Part shown: positions 55,001 through 61,000 of the stretch, piece after piece
How positions within the stretch are numbered: the stretch's first letter is position 1
How the letters are laid out: every line of letters starts with the position of its first letter
Assembly: GCA_013397455.1 (NCBI GenBank)
Contig: VYZB01000278.1
Coordinates: 138,348-202,347 of the forward strand
Length of the DNA stretch: 64,000 nucleotides
Origin: Crotophaga sulcirostris
Lineage: Eukaryota > Chordata > Aves > Cuculiformes > Crotophagidae
Direction: 5' to 3'
Program-made: the position numbers and the translations under genes
The notes under the pieces: generated by a model
Database searches by the model: none
Told to the model about the DNA's origin: nothing
Seen by the model: the letters and a program-made list of their open reading frames with translations, nothing else

Positions 55001-58000
55001 GTTTTCTCAAGAGGAATACTTGACAGCACATTCAGCACTGCGCTGCTGTGAAGTAGAGGCACGAAGCTCACCACCTGCTTACAGCTTTGTAGTACAGCAC
55101 TGTTAAATTGAAACTAAATTCAATTGCTTAAAATATTTAACAGTAACATTTTTAATGCTACAGATAGGCACTTTGTTCTGTTTACTGGATTTAATTTTTT
55201 GGACTTGCTGGAAGATGCAACTTGGTTTCTTTGTTTTGTTAATTATTTTTTTTTCTGTGGAATACTGCATGAGTTTTACTGCTAGACGTGAGTAAAGGAA
55301 ACTAAGGTGATTGTGCAGCACTTGTAAATACTTAAATACTTTGAGAAGGTGAGACCTGAAGTTATGTTAGCCCATGATTTGAAAGAATTTTCTTCAGTGA
55401 CACATGACCATCGTATCAAGCTTTTGGGGATAAAGTTTGGAGGACGTAGAACAGTTTGTGGTTTAGATACTGTCAAATGAGCCTGTTGTAGGTATAATAA
55501 AAAGCAATATCAAATTGTACAGGAAAAAGAGATGATTTCATGTCTTTTTTCCTATCTTTCACCTCCTACAGTTTGATCTAGACTCTATTTGGACATTCAT
55601 ATTTGGAGTTCCTGCCTCCTGTGGCACCGTCACCTCTTCAATACACAGTGTTTGCACAGAAGCTGCCTTCTTGTTATTGGGAATGCTGAGGAGCATGCTG
55701 AATTCTGTAAGCGTAAAACATTTTGCTCATATTCAGATTTACAAAATTGTTCAAGTTTGCCACATGGTCAAAAGCCAAATTAGAAAACCTGAGATTTTGT
55801 TAGTGTCATGACAAACCCATCTGTGAGTTAGGCTCATAATAATTGGGTGAAAACCATCATTGTCAGCGGGTTATTTTATCTTGCTTAATTTTTTTGTATC
55901 TGTAAAAATATTAGTGACCACAAAATTAATGCTGCTCTTTCACAAAAAGGCTAGGCTTTGTGTTTTGCTGCAATTCAAACCAAACAGGAAAGCAGAAGGA
56001 TAAAATGCCTTTGGCAGAGATCATTGAATTTCTTTCCTGATTAACATCGTGGGGGAATGTTTGAGACTCTATACCCCATCTGCTCAGAGCTATGTGAGTT
56101 GCAGATTTCGTGCATGAACATTCCACATGGAGAGAAGTCCCCTGACTATTAATAGCCACATGCTGAAGGAAATTAATTTACTGACAGTAAAATGTGTCAT
56201 CTTCTCATCTTTGAATCTGATATCAAGAGTAGTGAAAGTTGGTTTCCAGTGGGAAAATTTTGTATTTCCTTAGAGCCAGAGTGTGTTATCTGCTGGAAAT
56301 TATTTCACTAAATGTTTGAAAAGCAGCACCTGTTCAGTTGTTGCCTGTTTGGTTGGCATGTGTTTGCAGTATGCTATGGGAAGCATTGCTTGCATGTCTC
56401 TCCCATGGTAACGTGTGTCTTCTGGACATGTGTGCTGGTTACACGTTCATGACCTGCTGCGGTACACATTCCTGTTGCCAAGTGTTCTGTCTCTTGCTGG
56501 TGACCTGTTCTGTCATGTGCTTGGTCCTCACCTGTTTGAACACATTTGTGACATGCTCAGAGATGTTTGCTGTCTCTTGCCTTGCTGTCTTATGCTATGT
56601 CATCGGGTGTATGTTGAGATGTGCCATCACATTTCGGGTTGACATGAGTCAGGTCGTGTTTACCAACATGTTTTGAATCATTACATGTTAGGACGTGTTT
56701 TGTCTTATGGTCAGTCATGCGGTAAACATGGTCACTCTCCTGTTAATGGCATGCTCAAGCACATGCTCAGGCATAGGTTTCTGTCATGTGTTAGGCTGCT
56801 GTGTGTTACTGCTGTGAGTTTGTGTTCAGCCATGTGTCTGGTAACATTTCATCATGGTGTAGCAACTTGTTTTGGCCTGTTTTATCACAACATATCCTGT
56901 TGACATGTTCAGCTGCGTGTTCTTTATGCATTTATGATTTGGCAGTATGCTTGGACACATGTTCTCTTATCCCATGTTCTGTTGTCACCTGTTGCAGGCA
57001 CATGATTAGGACATGTGGTTTATGTGTGTTTTAGATGTTGGTTTGTTCAATTGCCACACATTCTGGAGTTAAGATTAGCTGTGTGTGGTCACATATTTGG
57101 TCAGGTGTTCATTGTGTGGTGATGTGCTGAGACACTTGTTCTGGCACATTGGATCAGGTTTGTCATATGTTGGTGATGTGCTGGAACACGTTTTCTGTCA
57201 CTTGATCAGACATGAGGTCACACGTTCAGACACCATGCCTTCAGTTCTAGACAGTGTTTGGTCATGTGTTCTGACAAGTACTCACAACACATATGACATG
57301 GTTTGGATGCTTTTTTCACACTTGGTCATGTGCTTAGCCACATGTTCAGTCACTTATTTCTGCTCTGCTTGAACAAGTGCTTGTCCATGTGGCTGATCGC
57401 ACTTGGCCCCGTCTTTGATCATGTGTCCAAATGATGTGTTTCTTTGCATGTTGACAATGTGTTTGGTTGCATATTTGACCCTACAGCTCTTCTGCCTGCA
57501 GCTCCTTTCTGAAATGAGCATTCTTCAATTAGTGTCATCTGTACTAATATGCTGTTTGTTTTTCCACCCAGCCTTGGCAGTCAGAGGAAGAAGGCTCTTG
57601 GCTTCGAGAATACCCAGTCACCTTGATGCAGTTCTTTCGATATTTGTATCACAATGTGCCAGACCTCATTTCCTTGTGGATGAGTCCAGAGTTCCTGTGT
57701 GCGCTGGCAGCAACAGTGTTCCCGTTCAACATACGACCTTACTCTGAGATGGTACAAAATCCAACTACTTAGCTGTTTTGTTTTTCCCCTGAATGTTACT
57801 TTTGATGATTTACCAATGAAGAGTCAAACAAAGATAAAGCTCTACTTAACCCTGCTGAAAGAATTTGTTGTAAAGGCCGAGGTGGACATGTTCCACTTGG
57901 ACTCTAGAACTGAGAGAACGGCATGTTCAGCTGAAGGGCACTTGTAGCACAGTGAAACTTCATTTTAGGGGGAATGTACACAGTTTTTGTTTTCTGATGG

Positions 58001-61000
58001 ATGATTTTTTTTCACTAATATGAACAATGATAGCTCAGATTTACAGAAACAAAAGAGACTGCGACAACCTATGCTTTCAGCCTTCTGCTCTGGAGGATGT
58101 GATAAAATCTAAAACTTTTTTTCTTCCCAATTCCAATTTCTTCTTTTGTGGTTTAACCGCAATACAATGTTGTGTTACCTGGAACTGCTGAGTTGAAGTC
58201 AGGAGAGTCTGTGAATTCAATTTTGCTTGCATTGCTGCCTGAAGTATTCTTTGAGCTAAGCACCACTTAAAAATTATACTATTTGTAGAATATGAATGGA
58301 ATGGAAACAAACAGTTATTGTTAGCCAACTTCTAAAAGTAATTCTACTAAGATCATGGAAGGACAGTTAGGCTACAGGTTGGCAAATGCTTAGAACTAGG
58401 TAGGGTATGATAAAATACTTTAGGAAATACTTATTGGTGACATGCTATCTTTTTGTTGTCAATGAAAGTGCAAGACTGATTTTTTTTAAATGTGTGTACT
58501 AGTGAGTTATGAAGATAGTTTATTTTTCTATTTAGTTTAACTTGTACTTGAAGTAGATGCTAGGAGCTGTCTCAACAGAAAAAAAAAGTACCACTTACAA
58601 ACTGGTAGTGCTGATTTGGCATTCACTTGTATAGAGTTTTTAAAGGAGCCTTGTGTCTCTGAGCAGGTTTTATTTTAACTAATAGTTCCCTTGAGACTTG
58701 AGTGACTGCCTGACAATTCGAGCTCTTTACTGTTTGAGGGCTCTCTTGACTCCAGAACAGTTTGCTCCTCCAACATTTCCCACTGCCTAAATGTGTAAAA
58801 CTAATCAATCCCTCGTGAACCAACCAGGTTCCTGCAGCAAAATGCTGTAGCTCGAATTCAGTTTTGTGATAAAATTCCTAACTGATCTTTCAGGCCTTCT
58901 GAGATTGCCTTTAAAGTCAGAAGGACTACGTGTTCAGACTTCTCTTCATTTTTTGGGAAAACTCTCTTACTGAAGCAGGCGAAACATTCAGATCGTTTGG
59001 TTGATTCACATGTGAGCTGGTGATGTAATAAGCCTTTTGAGAGAAACCATGTTGTCTCCACTTGCATTTGGAGGAGAGTGTTAGATAAAACAGCCTGTTG
59101 GATTTAATAGCTTTCACTACTGTTTGCACTTTCATTACCATTAAGAGCAAGCCCCTCAAAGGTTCTTGTTCATCAGAAACAGAAAAGCTGTAGAGACGCC
59201 TTTTTTTTTTTTTAAAAAGGAGATTTTTGGGAAACTGGCTTAGCCATAACTGTGCTCTGCGAAGGTATAATATTAAAAAAAGAAAAAGCTCAATTCCTTT
59301 TTTGTTTCTGTCACATAAGCTTGATAGCCTTATTTTGTTGGCTACTGTCTTGATTTTTTTGAACTGCTTTAGTTAACTTTTTCAAAACTTTTTTTTTTTT
59401 TGCAATGAGAAAATTTATTTTTGCACAGTATCTGGAAGTTGCCCAAGTACTTCCTGTTGGTAAGTGAATATGAAATGTGATCTCTAGCTCACATACTCAT
59501 GCCACTCTTCACTGATTCCTGTTTGCTTTGGGAATACTAAAGTAGAATTTGCTTGTTTCTCTTGTTGTGTATAAGGGAACTGATTCTGAAAATCATAATC
59601 TTATAGAAACTCTTCTCAAGCAAAACGTGAAGTGAAGAGCTTAGAAAGACAAGTAAAGAATAGAGTAGTGAACAGACTGTTTTTAATTTGCTGATCTCTA
59701 GAGTTTTAACATACTGTTTTTCACAGGTCACTGACCTTGATGATGAAGTTGGTTCCCCAGCTGAAGAGTTTAAAGCCTTTGCAGCTGATTCTGGCATGAA
59801 CAGGAGCCAATCAGAATACTGCAATGTTGGCACCAAGACATACCTAACCAACCATCCTGCCAAGAAGTTTGTGTTTGACTTCATGCGTGTGCTGATAATT
59901 GATAACTTATGTCTCACACCAGCCAGCAAACAGACTCCACTGGTAGATCTTCTGCTAGAGGTACAGTTCCTTTGGGTTTTGTGGTTTGGTTTTATTATTT
60001 GAACTTATTGTGATGCTTTATTCTCGAAAATGTTTTCTTCTATTTACCTTTCGAAGTTAGAGGAGTGATGGCCTGGGATTCAGAAGAATCCTGCAAATTG
60101 TCATGAAATTAGAGGGGGGAAAAAGAAAGACCATTCACATCTCATGAATAGTAGTTTGCTCACTTCCCTTTAACACCTTGGAAAAGCTAAGAGAGAAATG
60201 CAGGGGGTTTATTTCAGCCTTCCTTTGAGAATGCTTTCTGGACAACTTCTCACTGCCTGTCCCCCTTCAGCATTTGTGTGTATTGGTGACCATCTCAGGT
60301 GCATGAGCTGACAGCTTGCATGCTGGTCACCTGGGTTTCTCTTGCTGTGCACTGTTCTCCCCTCTGCACCACAGCCCTACTACCACTTTAGTTTGTGCAC
60401 TCTATAACTTTCATTTGGCTGGTCAGATTGCTCTCTTGATTACTGAGCACACCATGTCAACATGTTATTTCTCTCTTGTGCTCACTTCAGAGCAGCCATA
60501 ATCTTGTTTTGACATCTTAGCCATGAGAAGTTGTAGCTTTTATTTTTGTGGAATATGATTCATTTGTTAAACACCTTTCAGACCATGACAGCTGTATTGG
60601 TTTTGTTGAAAATATAAAATCCCTGCAAATCCCTGCAGAAATACTAAGGCTTCTATTTTCTTCATGTTAGTTAAAAAGAAGTGGCAGACGTGGTGCCATA
60701 TGCTATAAGATTTCACAAGATAACTCTGTTATATTCCTGTGAATTATCTTTTAAAGCTTGTGACACCTGCAGAAAGCATCATTCTATTAATGGTGAGGCA
60801 GGGAATGAGTTCAGTTGCTGTTATTTGCCCACACCTTCTTCAGACAATGTATTTTGAAATATTCAGTTCACATCAGTTCACATTCTCACTTGACCTGCCT
60901 GATTGTTACCTTGTCTTTGTGTTGCTGAGTCTCACATTTTTTTTGATAGCTGCAGTAATTTTGGACTGTGCTTGTTTATTTCCTAACAAAATTCCTGGGG

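Noticed and set aside
56338..57747. Several 75-114 codon + frames that look like Cys-rich hydrophobic proteins
   Set aside because: They fall in all three frames of a degenerate repeat tract; low stop density there follows from the repeated words, not from coding. The last one only gains real sequence by running into exon 28 out of frame.
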